From: Parus major
Taxonomy: Eukaryota; Chordata; Aves; Passeriformes; Paridae
Reading direction: 5' to 3'
Assembly: GCF_001522545.3 (NCBI RefSeq)
Contig: NC_031769.1
Coordinates: 130,399,875 to 130,463,874 of the forward strand
Length of the DNA stretch: 64,000 nucleotides
The notes under the pieces were generated by a model. It was not told the origin of the DNA and did no database searches. It was given only the letters and a program-made list of their open reading frames with translations. Shown here piece after piece: positions 1 to 12,462 of this stretch (positions within the stretch are counted from its first letter, which is position 1; every line of letters starts with the position of its first letter). Both the position numbers and the translations under genes were made by a program.

Positions 1-480
1 GTGGGCGGTGGAGCGCTGCCCGCGCCTGCGGCACAGAGCGGAGGAGGCAGCACCGCCCCCTCGTGCGGCCGCGGGGTGTGCGCGGATGTCACCGCCGCCC
101 CCGCGCACCCCCGGAGGGCTCTCCAGGCTTTGTCCCGCCCGGAGCGCCCAGTGTCCCCAGTAAGCTCTGCCGAGCCCCGTGCGTGGCTGGGTGGCTGAGC
201 CCCCAGGGTACGGGGGGGCCGGGACTGTCCCGGTACAGACGCGGCTGCGGGACGGCTCCGCATCGAACCGCGCCCCGGAGCCTCATCCTGCACCGTGAGC
301 GCGACACATGCTGAGGGTTAAAAACGGGATGTCCAGAAGAAGATGGGAGACCCGGGATGCCGGCAGGGCCCTGGGGGACTCTCCCAGGGCTGGCGGATGG
401 GCGCTCAGCGGCTCTGCAGGCGCAGGACGATCCCTCTGGAAGCCTCTCCCTGGGACAGGCAAGCGGGCATTTCGGACAGC
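1..480. promoter_or_regulatory. CpG-island-like GC-rich block, possible promoter or first exon
   Basis: The first 300 bases are very GC-rich and dense in CpG dinucleotides, with stretches such as gcggccgcgggg and caccgccgcccccgcgc. CpG density falls away by about 480. In vertebrates, blocks like this usually mark a promoter and 5' exon, but the block starts at the window edge, so the transcript and its direction cannot be seen. A 65-codon open frame from position 1 is rich in Ala, Gly, Pro and Arg, which is what GC-rich DNA gives by chance. I see no convincing splice donor; the GTAAGC at 161-166 has a poor upstream context. The CpG richness is seen directly; the promoter role is inferred. Confidence 0.6.
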
Positions 481-1005
481 ACCACCCAAACGTTGATGAG
501 AACGTGCTGACAGGAGTAGGAAGAGAATTAATAAACACTGCTGTTGTTGGAAATGCTTTTTCATTTTCTGAAAAAAAACAAAACAAAACCCACCCTGTTT
601 TCTAAAGGTCTTGGAAGTCGGCATTCACTTGTCCCCTCTGAACAGCATGCCCCAGCTTGAATCCCTGTCTCAAGTATGCAGTGTCCTGACCTCTCCTGCT
701 TTCTCCTGGGCTCTGGGATCAGCACTGTCTCACAGGATTAGAAATAAAATGGACAGTAGTAAGACGGAGAAAGCACGCCGGTATATATTGTGAAAAGGGC
801 CAGGTAGGCTAAAGGTTCTCTGCTAGATTCACGTTGTATCTGGCAGTGCCATGGGCCAGGAGATCTCCAGAGTGGGAGGGGGATTCCCTCCCGGGGACTT
901 GCTGCAGGCTGCCGTGCCTGCGGGAGACCCCGGCGAGCTCTCCACCCGGTTCCTGCTCGGTGCAAACCTCACAGAAAACCTCGGGCTGAGGTCACGTGCC
1001 CGGAG
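481..1005. other. Spacer between CpG island and minisatellite, no gene seen
   Basis: This stretch falls in GC content, contains an A/C-rich run at about 568-595, and rises in GC again from about 880 as it approaches the tandem array. No reading frame with recognisable protein character was found on either strand. Confidence 0.5.
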
Positions 1006-1640
1006 CTGTACCCCGGCTGTGGGGCTATCCCGGCTGTGGGGCCGTACCCCGGCTGTGGGGCTGTACCCCGGCTGTGGGGCTATTCCGGCTGTGGGGCTNN
1101 NNNNNNNNNNNNNNNNNNNNNNNNNNNNNNNNNNNNNNNNNNNNNNNNNNNNNNNNNNNNNNNNNNNNNNNNNNNNNNNNNNNNNNNNNNNNNNNNNNNN
1201 NNNNNNNNNNNNNNNNNNNNNNNNNNNNNNNNNNNNNNNNNNNNNNNNNNNNNNNNNNNNNNNNNNNNNNNNNNNNNNNNNNNNNNNNNNNNNNNNNNNN
1301 NNNNNNNNNNNNNNNNNNNNNNNNNNNNNNNNNNNNNNNNNNNNNNNNNNNNNNNNNNNNNNNNNNNNNNNNNNNNNNNNNNNNNNNNNNNNNNNNNNNN
1401 NNNNNNNNNNNNNNNNNNNNNNNNNNNNNNNNNNNNNNNNNNNNNNNNNNNNNTACCCCGGCTGTGGGGCCGTACCCCGGCTGTGGGGCTGTATCCCGGC
1501 TGTGGGGCTATCTCGGCTGTGGGGCCGTACCCCGGCTGTGGGGCCGTATCCCGGCTGTGGGGCCGTACCCCGGCTGTGGGGCCGTACCCCGGCTGTGGGG
1601 CTGTATCCCGGCTGTGGGGCCGTAGCCCGGCTGTGCGGCC
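1006..1640. repeat. GC-rich minisatellite, 19-bp unit, broken by an assembly gap
   Basis: The unit is close to gtaccccggctgtggggcc (19 bp). It repeats head to tail from about 1006 to the gap and from 1454 to about 1640. Shorter units of the ctatcccggctgtgggg type and point variants occur, such as tatctcgg, tattccgg and tagcccgg. Each unit holds a CCCC arm and a GGGG arm separated by six bases, so each can fold into a small hairpin. Because 19 is not a multiple of three, every frame reads the same 19-residue periodic peptide, and this explains the long open frames here on both strands. They should not be taken as genes. The true array length is unknown because 355 bases are undetermined. Confidence 0.93.
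1099..1453. other. Assembly gap of 355 undetermined bases
   Basis: The sequence is a run of N. Minisatellite units lie directly on both sides, so the gap almost certainly falls inside the tandem array. The number of N may be an estimate rather than a measured length. Confidence 0.99.
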
Positions 1641-4118
1641 GCAGCTCCCCGAGCGACTCCCGCCGGAGCACCCGGACTCGTTCACTGATTGTTCGGAACA
1701 ACTCCCGCAGGAAGAGCCCTGGCGCAGGAGGGGCCTGTATTTATGTGTACAGTCATAAAAATCTGCCGGTGGGGCAAAGTGAGGGAATGGCGTAGGAAGA
1801 GTGAGGTACTTGCTTCCGGGAAAGCAAGAGGAAGTTATGGATGTAGTTGTGTTTTAGAGTGGCCGGGAGCAGGTTGGTTCGGTACCAGAGAAAACAGCAC
1901 CTACAGGTTCTCCCGCAGATGCGCTGCCTCCTGCTCTTGCCTGCACGCCTCTCTCTGTCTTTTCGAGGCAGTTCCAGTACAGCTTCCCAGCGTGGTCCTT
2001 GTTTTCCTTGCACCCTGCAGTGATAAAGTGACTGTAGACCTGAGAGTGAGATAAAGTGATCAGAACAGGGTCACTTCCATCTTCGAAACAGTCATCCTGT
2101 ATTTTGACTGAATATCAAAAAGGTGCTACTTTAAGATCCTCATGACAAAGTTGACTTTTCAAGAACTAGGCTTTTTTTTCATTGTATCATATAAAGAGCA
2201 GTTAGTTCTTCCGTGGTGGCATTTTACCTGCAGAGTTTGTTTCTGGATTTCTTACTACCCTTCCTTGTGGCCTAAGATGTATGTTGGGGTTTGTCATAAT
2301 ATATATTGTACTCCACGTAAATTTTGTCCATCAACCTCTGTTATCTTAGACGTTAATTTAACAGTGGGATATTAAAAAAAATATTTCTCATCAATTCTAG
2401 TTCCTTCAATTAACTCCAAGGTTTAATGAATTTCACTCATGTTCCTATGGAATATTGTTGGAAAGCCTGTGAAAAGAGCTAAAAAAAGCAAAATAGGCAA
2501 TTTTGTGTAGAGTGAAGCTCACCAGAATTTACTAGCTGTGTCAGGTGAGAACATCGCTGTTGCTTAATTTAAATGTGAAGACTATAACCCTCCTCTTTGG
2601 TTTCCAAACAATGCTTCATTTGAGTATACAGGTACAGAGTGGGGTTTTGAAACAAACATTGTAAGGCTCAGGTTCATAATGTATTCTAATACACAATACT
2701 TCATCTTATCTGTTTTTATTTTTTACCATTATTTTCCACTTTAGGAAGCAATAGGAGAAGAGCTTTAGAGCTGTACTTGAACACAGATGGTATGATGGCA
2801 CAGCATTTGCTGCAACTTGTTTCAAGTTATGTTACAGAGTTCATTTTTAACATAAGCTAAAAACCCTTATTTTGTAGAAGAGTCTCATTGAAATGGCAAC
2901 CACCCAAATATAGAGCATACATTTTCGGAGGTACTTGAATATTTTCTGGTACCACGATGAAAAATTAACTGATACAGGAAAAATTGTAATCCTTAAAAGT
3001 GCATAAAGAACCCAGACTGTAGCATGCATTAGATGAAGCACAAGTGTGTATTGCTTTTTGATATTTCCAGGAAATATAGGGGAACCCCGTGTGAAGTAGG
3101 CTGCAATACTGTAGGCAGTGTTAATAGTTTTGTGGAAGGAAAACATCAGCCTTTCCATTCTGTCCTTTCCATTATTTTTGGTTTTGGAGTGAACGGAGCA
3201 TCTACTGCAACAACCCTAATTGCCACTAACCATAGCTTTGTTTGCTAACAGCCCCGTGTGTCAACAGATGCTGCCCTCTTTCCCCTTTAAATGGGCTATT
3301 TTTGCCAAACACTATTTCCACTCCTCTGGATTTCATGAACGCTGCCATTTGAATCAGATCCAAGGAATTAGACATTACTCACCTTTGCATATGCTGTCTC
3401 TTAAACAGATACTCGCCTGCTGTCTTCTATTCATATATTTCCTGCACTTTTCCCCCATTGTGGAATGTTCTATTTTGTCTTGCTTATTGCAGTTTTGACC
3501 AGGGAACTCGATCTCTCAAAAACCTAGGCTTTTAGCAGCTTTCCTGTTTTTCAGATGCATTTTCTGTGTTGCTCTCCTCACAGCTTTTTGTTCAATGACT
3601 TGCACTTTCACTATCTCAGACTGTCAGGCGACAGCCAGCAGCAAAAACTCATTTGTAGAGTTAGAAACGTTTGCATATGAAAGTACTTATATTCATGTTT
3701 ATTTACACTCATTCTTACTTTACTTTCTTAAATGAGAAGAAGAAATGGAGGGATGGGGAAGGAAGAAAATTACTCCAGATATCTTTTATCTCCCCTCTAA
3801 AACAGCTTTTAGTTCTTCCCTCCCATCCTTTCTCCACAAGTGCTTAGTTACTCTTTCCTGTCCTTAAATGTAATTAATTAAAAGTAGATGAGTACAAGGT
3901 AGGATTATCTCCATACTGGAAGAGGATGACAGGATTTTGGGGAGTCACCCTCACAGAAACCAGGAAAGACAACCCAGGAAATCCATAGGAATAGCTCTTA
4001 GAAGTGGGTGAGTGCTGTCAGGACTGGAAGGCTCAGTGGTGGTGACTCTTGGTGCTAACCAGGCTGCTGCTAGAATATGGAGATGTTCTGAGTTACTGAT
4101 GGTTAGTCTTTGTGGGAC
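1641..4118. other. Non-coding stretch, no gene seen
   Basis: GC content falls from the minisatellite shoulder (CpG-containing to about 1720) to AT-rich sequence by about 2100. The open frames here are short, on both strands, and show no domain, signal peptide or paired splice signals that I could support. Confidence 0.5.
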
Positions 4119-4199
4119 TTTTTTTGTTGTTTGTTTGGGGTTTTTTTGTTTGGTTTGTTTTTCTGTTTTTTGGGGGTTTTTGTTTGTTTTTTTTTTTTT
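4119..4199. repeat. T/G-rich low-complexity tract
   Basis: About 80 bases consist almost only of T and G, in runs such as tttgttgtttgtttgggg and a closing run of about 13 T. The plus-strand open frames across it translate to Phe/Cys/Gly-rich nonsense and are artefacts of the composition. Confidence 0.9.
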
Positions 4200-7100
4200 C
4201 CTGGGAACAGGAAAATGAGGAAAGGCAGCCTAGCAAAGGGCATTTCCCCAGAGACCAAGAGATGATTCTGCAAATTTACGGCCTGCAGAGGGAAGAAAAG
4301 AAGAGCTGGCAGCTCTGTTGTGTGCTCTCCTACAGTTAAAAGCTGCTTGCTAAAAATCCTGACTGTTGTGATTTTTTTACATACCTTTATGTGCTGATTC
4401 TCAGGCTACATAATCATATGCATATGGGTGTATTTTTATGCAGCCTTTGTGTGCTTCTGTAGGGTTTTGAACTTCTTTCCCCCCATTTAGCAAAAGTAAG
4501 ATCCTTCAATTATTACAACCTTTCTAGAATAAAAACATTTCTTGACATTTTTAGGATTATATCGTACCGATCTTTATCTTTTTCCTTGGCCACTGCCTGT
4601 GATTTGCAAGCCAAACTTCAAGCTTTGCACAAGGGAATGTTCACCTTTTGTTCACCTTCTTTGTAGTCCGATGGTGCTTTTGGAACAACAGATACCCTTC
4701 GTCCTGAGGACACTCTTGAAGGTTGACCCACCTGAAAGACTTTAGCGAAGGATGCATGCATTTAGAGTATTCTTTTCTTTCTTGTTCCCTCCCCCATCCC
4801 CAGTGTTCTAAAATGAGTCAGATTCTGACTTTCTATCTGGTGCCAGTGATAAAACATGAATTGTGGATAGCACTACTATTTTCCATCACTGAATGGAAAG
4901 TAGTTGGAGCTGCTCGATCTCACAAGGCCTTTCTCTCTGCTTCATCAAACATTCTGTAATCTCCTCATCTGTCTGCTTGTAGTCTAGTTTTCTTTAATAA
5001 AAATTACAAATTTAGCCAAAGAATCAACAAACCAGTGAATCCTGCATAAATAATCCTTTACCTTGGATTCAAATCCTCAAGTGGTCTTGTATATGGATGG
5101 ATTTAGGTTTTTTATGGATGGATTTTTTTTTTTTATATTAGAGAGTTAGTGCATGGTGGGAAGTGTCCCTGAGGGTCATTCCTCCAATTCACCTGTCAGT
5201 ACACTGCAAAGATACTTTCCACCAAAATAATTTTAAAATGTTTGCAAACATCTTGTCAGCAGTGACAAGTATCCAAGAAGGATGTCAGGATACCCAACAA
5301 ATAAATGCCATAGAAATGATGAATTGTATGTTACCACATCCCCTGATTCTGAAAAAAAGTAATGTAAAATAGCAACTGCCTTCACAGAACCTGTCACCAA
5401 GTGATGAAGATAAATCAGCACTGCTCTTTGCTTCCTACTGACCTTTCCGAGAAAGAAAGCTTGATGCTGGTCTTCCTTGTTTAGAGAAAGCTCCTGAAAC
5501 TTATGAAAGACTGTAAGTTTGCAGAGAGGTCACTAAGAGCTGAATTTACTCTAAATAACTTTATTTCTGACCCTCAGTGTATGAGATGGGGGAAAATATC
5601 AAGAATTGGCTGCACTTACAGTGCTGCAATAACTCAGAAAGGAGGGTTTGAGAGGTCTGGGTGGTGAGGCTGTCACATACATATATGCATGTTTGTACTT
5701 TTGTATAGGTCCTGAATCTCATTTATTTACTTTTATTGTAGTGTTCAAGCACATTAGTGACATTGTAAAAGTGTGCAAATTCTTGAGTTGTTGAGAGAGC
5801 TCATTTTGAAAAAGGCATTGTACCATTGCTTTGGGTGTATCTGTTTTCTCAGGGAAAATCCACTTTGTATCTGTACCTGCACTGACCTTACAATATTAGG
5901 TATGAACTCAAAAGTTGCATGTAAGAGCAAAGTTCATCACTCATGAGTAAGGTTGATTAATCAGACTATTTTGAGATGCAGCAAGGGAGCAAGTGTTTTA
6001 GGGATGTTGCTGCAGTCATCAGAACTTTGAAGAAGCAAAATGAAATATCCCCACCATCAGCAACAAGAAGGAGATTTAACATGAATGTTTGAAAACACTT
6101 GGCTAGACAGAAGCCTGCAAATAGAATATACATGGTTTATAGATTATGACTTTATTATATTCTCATTCCTATCTGCTTGCCTAGTGCTGAGGTATTTGCA
6201 TATATTCCAAAGAGCCCATCACATCTATTTTCTTCACCATTTCTCCCTACAGGAAGCAAGAGGGATGGTGCCAAGATGGGCACGTTGTGCCCTGGGATGT
6301 GTGAAGGTGGTTGGGCCCCTGCTCCTCTGGGAGCACTGACTGAACCTGAGTCCTCTGGGGCTGCACGTACAAGTTTAGCATGGCATTGATAAATTAACTG
6401 GGCATCAGCCTTATCCCAGTCCTTCACACAGGGCTGAGTTAATGCATTACTGAATCCAGAGTAATCCTGTTCATTTGTAGATGAATACAGTTCTTTACTC
6501 TTTGCAAACAATAGCCATTGGGATTTGGGAACTCAGGACTCTTTAGCTTGTATTCATTTCTACTGTGTGTAACTGCTTTTGAGTGAACAGGATAACACTT
6601 AAAAAGTGTTGCCAGAAGAGACAGGATGTCTTGAAGCAAACTTGAGTCTAACATCATCCTATTATACCTACTTTGATTTATTTTTGGACTTATTTTTTAT
6701 TTATTTGTTCTTACTAGCTCATGTTATTTTAATGTTGATTGTCAGGAGAAAGGCTCCATAATGTCTTGGTTCAAATCAGTTGTGCCACTTAATTTCAGAG
6801 TTTCTTATCTTGCATGCATTTATCTTGAGTTTGTCTCCTATTTTTTAAAGATAAATTATTTATTTTCTTTGTATTCTTTAGAAACAGAACATAGTTGTTG
6901 GAGTTGAAGGGATGAGAAAGAAAATACTAAAGTGCACATCTCATAAGGTATGTTCTGAGGATTTCTGGAGGACCTAAAAAATGAAACAGCATAGCTCCTA
7001 TAGGATACACATCAACTTCTAAACTCTCACTCTAAACATTTGCCATTAAAAGGATCAATGGATAACGTATTGAACCTATATGTGTATAAGGTAATCCAAG

Positions 7101-9780
7101 GAATTTTTAATACAGTGAATTGTTTATCAGATAATAATTTGAAGTTAAAAATAAAATGAGACAGCACTTCAAAGGTCATTTTATAAGGTGGTGCTTTTTT
7201 ATTTCTAGAGTAAAAAAACTTCATTAATCACTTACTGGTATCTGAACAGTCTGATAGAACTGTGGATGGAGGTAAATTTACTAATATATTTTACTTTGAT
7301 TTCCACAAGTCCGTGACAAAATTATCACAACAGGCTACTAAAGAAATTCAAAATGTAGTTTTTCAAGGAAAACTTAGGCCTCTAAATACATACTAAAGTA
7401 ACTTTATTCAAGTTGTAGGTATTAATAGCACTTCTAATCTTGAAGCTTTTCTTAATGCAGGAGGAATTTACATTTTCTACTGGTAAAATTGCTCAGTTCC
7501 CTTGTTTTCACTGCCGAGCATGTGCAAAACCATCTTGACAGCTCCAGGCTGATAAGTCCCAAAGAAATACATAAAATAAGCATTTTCTTGCAAGTTTCCT
7601 CACAACTGCCTGTCAGCTTCAGTTTCGCATCCCAGCAACCAATTTCAACTCACTTTATTTTATACTGACTACATTTATCAGAATTTATTTTATATTCTTG
7701 ATACAATATTGAAGGAAGATCTCAGGGTCACAAACTGCTGCCAAAGTGTTAGACAGCATTTAGTATGAACAGGATCAGAAATTAAAACCTGGTGGTTTTT
7801 TTAGCCTGGTTGACTTTGAAGTTAGGTTTGTGAGATTGTGTTGTTTATCTCTCTGTACATTCAGCAATTCCCCTGAAAAACTTTAGGACTGAGTTTCCAG
7901 CAAATTTGAAAGATGAGCTGAAATCTCAAGATAAACAAGGTCTGTGAAAAACTGCAGCTGTACAGAGGACAAAGCACGTAATGAAGTGCCTGTGCTGAGG
8001 AAGAGGCAGGTGGATGCAGCCCTTACACAGTGGCTGAGCCTGATGGAGTGGGCTCAAAGTATTTTGATTGAGCGTAGCACATGCCCTAGAGACAGTGGGC
8101 CTTGGAAGAGAACCTGAGGTTGTAATGGCAGAGGAGATTTTAGGAGACAAGGAACTTAAGACTATAAAAACAATCAATCAAACCCCACCTTGTTTGTTTA
8201 ATTTCTTACAGAACAACTTGATTCTCTTGCCCTGCTTCTTCCTCCTTTTAGCTGTGAACACCTTTTTTCCTCACAGGATCTCTGGAGTCTGTTACTATCT
8301 TTGTATTCCCTTTGCTCTCCTGGCTCAGCATCAATTCCTGTAACTTAACCAGTCTAAGAATCCTGTCTGATTTAGAAATGAGGTCTCAGATATACCCTGG
8401 TGTGAGCCAGTTAGTGGCTGGCTTTTTCTTCATCCAAAAAGTTCCACCAGGCTGTTAGGATGTGCTCCTGTCAATGGTTGTAACAAAACTAATTGGTACT
8501 TACTCTTTTCCATCCTGACTGGAGAACCTCCTGCTTTGATATTTATACTCCTCAAACACTTGTGGATTCTTATCATGCCCCCAGTCAGCTACCTGACATT
8601 TTGAAGACCCAGCTGTTGTGTGTGGGAGCTAATGAGTCTACTTTAAGAGAGGCTAACTAGAATGAAGCAAATTATTACCTTTTTAATCTATATGCACATT
8701 TTAAATAGTACATCGCAATGGTTTTATAATATTCTTATATGGAGTTTTAGAACTGTCCCACAAGGTCTGTATTACTCTAAAAACATGTGAGAATTGTCTA
8801 TTTTATAAATCAACTGGAGAAAAGAGAAACAAAGAAAAATGCCCTGCCTCCTTTGTCCTTTCTATCAGATTCTTCCACAAGATGGGTAACTTATCTGGCC
8901 TGGAAATTTTTGTAGTTCTTCTCTGGTCAATTATCTAAACAGGATGCAATTAAGCTGATGTCAAAACAAAGACTACACACATGTATAGTACTGGGCTGTG
9001 ATAAAAGCTGCTCTTCTACACAACTTCCAGCTTGTGAAACCTGACTGGTTTTGCATAATAGATAAGCCCCAGGAAGTATAAACTTAGTGGGAGTAGTTGC
9101 AGTGTGGCCAAGTTACATTTTTATAGTAGTTTGAAGGTCAGCAGCAAATTGACATCTACACCCAGTCCTGCAGGAAAAGGCTCTGTAGGGACAGAGCTCT
9201 CAGACAAATGTCCATATGATTTCCCTGTGTCCATATGGAAAAACCTCAGGCTGAAAAAGGGGCTCAGATCATATTTGCAAGCTAGTGCCAGAGTTACCAA
9301 GCCAATCTTTCTTGTCATTTATCTAGGGTAAACTTTGAACCTAAGCCCAAAAGAAATATTTTTGAAGGAAAAAAATCCAGGTCGTCTAAGGTCTCACAGA
9401 GTAGGGAGTAATTTTTTCACCCAACTTTTGGGTTCTATTTTTTGTATTACTTAACTTAAAAAGGATGTTTTGATGAGAAAAAGGTTAAACTCCTGAACAA
9501 GACTACCAAGTTTATAGATGATATTATCTCTCAAATAGTTAATGTCTCACTTCTCAGTTAAACTATTTTGTTTTTTTTTCAAACTTGGCAGACTTCTGGG
9601 TTGGCTAATTAAGAGTGCAACTAGGCTGTAACCAGATGATCTCTATGATATGATAAGCAACATGTGAGCAGCAATAATAGCAGTAAACTAACTTCAGAAT
9701 GCTGTGAGTTGCTCTGAGCTTCACCAACAGATTTGTTGATCAGCTCCAGATTTTACAATGTCATTTTTCTTCTTTTACAG
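4200..9780. other. Long non-coding stretch, no gene seen
   Basis: AT-leaning unique DNA with short homopolymers, for example T-rich DNA at about 5107-5138. No repeat family, RNA gene or protein-like reading frame could be supported. It is likely intergenic or intronic. Confidence 0.5.
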
Positions 9781-9940
9781 AAAAACTGTCACCAGAGCTG
9801 GTTACAGCTCACGCCTGCAAATGCAAAAGTTTTATGAAGACAACAGTGCACAGGAAGACTTGCTAGGCTATGGATTAAGCCAATTATTTAGAGAAGATGG
9901 TGTGCACAAGGAAAGCTCAGAACTCAAAAGCAGAGATTAG
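9781..9940 (+). other. Weak candidate terminal coding exon, product unknown
   Basis: A pyrimidine-rich tract followed by ttcttcttttacag ends at 9780 and looks like a good splice acceptor. The frame beginning KTVTRAGYSSRLQMQ stays open for about 52 codons to a TAG at 9938-9940. Its content is mixed and hydrophilic (FYEDNSAQEDLLGYG, then a charged tail). An AATAAA at 10039-10044 could serve as a polyadenylation signal, which would make this a last exon. I do not recognise the peptide and see no partner exon. An open stretch of this length after a chance acceptor is not rare in 64 kb, so this is a lead and not a gene call. Confidence 0.2.
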
Positions 9941-12402
9941 GTGTCTTTCTAAGAAGAATAGGTGGAGGGACAAGATTTGTGGGGAAAAAACCTGCTGAAG
10001 AAAATGTTCCCCTTACTGTGAAAACAGAAAAGGAGGGAAATAAAAGAAGAATGAAGTCTATCTAGTTTCAAAATTTGGCTGAAGAAAAAGAAGCTGTAAA
10101 AATCACTGTTACAGTTGAGATCCACAGATAGTCTCATGGGATGTAGAAAGGTCTGTACTGTATCCTGCAACTATCAGAAATCACGTGGGGTAGAGTTTTT
10201 TTAAGAAGCAATTTATAAGACAAGTGGAGATTTGGAGGTGTCCAGCTAGAGCTATGGTTGATGTTCAGGCAGGAAGTTCTCAAAATGTCCTGAATTCCAG
10301 GCTTATATCTGTCTGTCAATGCAGTCTACAGCTGCTCAGCACTGATGAAGAAACTCTCTGACTCTCTGACCTTTTTGTTTTCTCCATCTCCTACTGGTAA
10401 CTGGTGATGAGGAAAGCACAGTTAGGAGTTCTCTTTCTGATGACACTTTTAAGTTCTTGGTGCATAGGCACTTGGTCTGCGACACCAAACCTAATCCTCA
10501 GCATCTGGACACAAACTCAGGGAAGATTTTTCCTACAAGTGTTTGGTAACAAGCTAGACTGACATACCTTCACCTCTGCTGTAAATGAAGCCTCTCCTGG
10601 CACTTGTACAGTGTGCCACTCCCAGGAAGATCTGGGATTTTACTCGGCATGTCCTGCCCTGGCTTACACATTTCCTGGCACCACTCTGACATTCATACAA
10701 CAATTTATATCCCCAGCAGATCATTTCTCCAAGTAAATATGGCATAGCAGCTCGGAGGGTGGTCGAGGACTGCTCAATACATTCATTCGGATATATGAAG
10801 CACTAAAGTGCTCTTTTCCTGTGCCTTGGTGCTTTGCCACCAACCAAAAATTCCCGCTCTCCCTCCTGCCATGATCTTCCTCCCACAGACCAGCCTTGCT
10901 GGTGATTTTGTCTTTCTCCTCCCTTCCCCAGCAAGCTCCTTGCTCTGACAAATTCTCCCTTGGCTACAATAGCTCCTGCCGGGTTCCTCCCAGTCTATGG
11001 TCATGGCTACTGGGGTGGATGTGAGCCTACCTGGCCCCAGTGCCACAAACTCTCCCTTTTCACCCCTAACAGCCTGCAAACTGCTTCAAATTCATGAATC
11101 CAGCCTGCATATAATTCAAAAGCACATTTTCTTCAGAGGAAAAATAAATTGCAGAAAGAAAGTGTATCTACCTAGAGCTAAGCCTGTGCTGTTTTGGGAG
11201 TGGAAAAGAATCCCCAAACAAGACGACAAAAATGCACAGTATATTATTTAGATTACAGTTGTTCTAACTGAATATTTTTACAGATCTGACAATTATTAAA
11301 GGGATTCAAAAACTGTTTTTCCCCTAGTGTTTTGAAATCACTCTCCATGTTTGTTAGAGATCCTTTTCTCTGCTCTTTTGTACCAAGGTCCCCAAGTAAG
11401 ATAATGTTTTTCCTGGGTTTTTTGGGGAGGGTCTTAATTAATCTTGATTAGACATTTTTAGAGATGGCTGGCTGCCACAATACCATGGATAACTGCAAAG
11501 GCAGTATTTCTGAGGTGTGGTACCAGTGGGGGCTTATTTGGTAACGTCATGACAGGATCTTTGCTGGACCAAGTACATGCTGCTGTTTTCATGTCACACC
11601 TGCTGTGTCTTCCTTGGAGCATCTGTTCCTTACTGTCAAGGGAGCCTGGGCAGCTGGCTGTCCACACTGCCAAAGGGAATGTCTTTTATCAGGTTGGGGG
11701 GCATTAACATGTGGTTTTATTGCGGAGATAACAGCAGTGGGTTTCTGCATATGTTTGTTTCTTCCCATCCTTTTCATGATGAATTTAATCAAGGTCTGAT
11801 TTGTTATATATACGGGGTGGGGTTGTCTTTCGTCATGCTGCTACCGCTGCTAGGGAACCCTGATACTCCTCAGAAAGATATTCTGAGTTTATTTTACACA
11901 GTAATCACCAGATAAGATGCAAAAGTAGTCCTTAGGGCACAGAGCAGAACCAAATCTTTTCACCCTTGTTTGTGAGCTCTGGACAGCAGACCAGTTGCTG
12001 TTGCCCTTAGGATCAATGCTTTGTTATTAAGTTTTGGACAAATATGACAAGCATTTAGCAGGAGCTAAGGATCCCCTTGTGGAGACTGATAGCAAGAGTG
12101 CACCCTGGAGAAATGGATTTGCCTTCTCTCAGGTGGGGAAATGGATTGAATTTGGGTCTTCCATGTCCTGGGTGGGTGCTCTTCCCACTGAAGTGCTGTG
12201 TTAAGGTGATGGGGAAGAGAAGGTAGGCAATTTCATTCACTGTTAGAAAGGAAAGCTTGCTCTTCTCACAGCTCTACCTTCAGAAGAAACAACTCTTAAT
12301 CCCTGGCAAAAAGAAATTTTTCCGTTCAGCCTGGATGTGGGCAGAATGAAGGTGCACCATTGGAGAGATGGTGCAAAGGATGTGGATGCCAGGCCTGTGC
12401 AT
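9941..12402. other. Non-coding stretch, no gene seen
   Basis: Unique sequence with a moderately GC-richer patch at about 10840-11060. Overlapping short open frames on both strands in that patch look like composition effects. No repeat or RNA gene was recognised. Confidence 0.5.
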
Positions 12403-12462
12403 GCAGCAGCAGCGGCAGCAGCAGCAGCAGCAGCGGCAGTGGCAGCAGCAGCAGCAGCGGCA
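12403..12462. repeat. Interrupted (GCA)n/(CAG)n trinucleotide repeat, 20 triplets
   Basis: Twenty consecutive triplets are GCA apart from three GCG and one GTG. The longest pure run is six GCA. On the minus strand the repeat gives poly-Ala or poly-Leu in overlapping open frames (12243-12650 and 12326-12610). Those frames have no other protein character and are best explained by the repeat itself. The interruptions suggest an older, stabilised tract. Confidence 0.95.

Noticed and set aside
829..1795. Long open frames of 200-314 codons on both strands around the assembly gap
   Set aside because: They run through the N gap and a 19-bp tandem repeat that is open in all frames. They reflect the repeat and not a gene.
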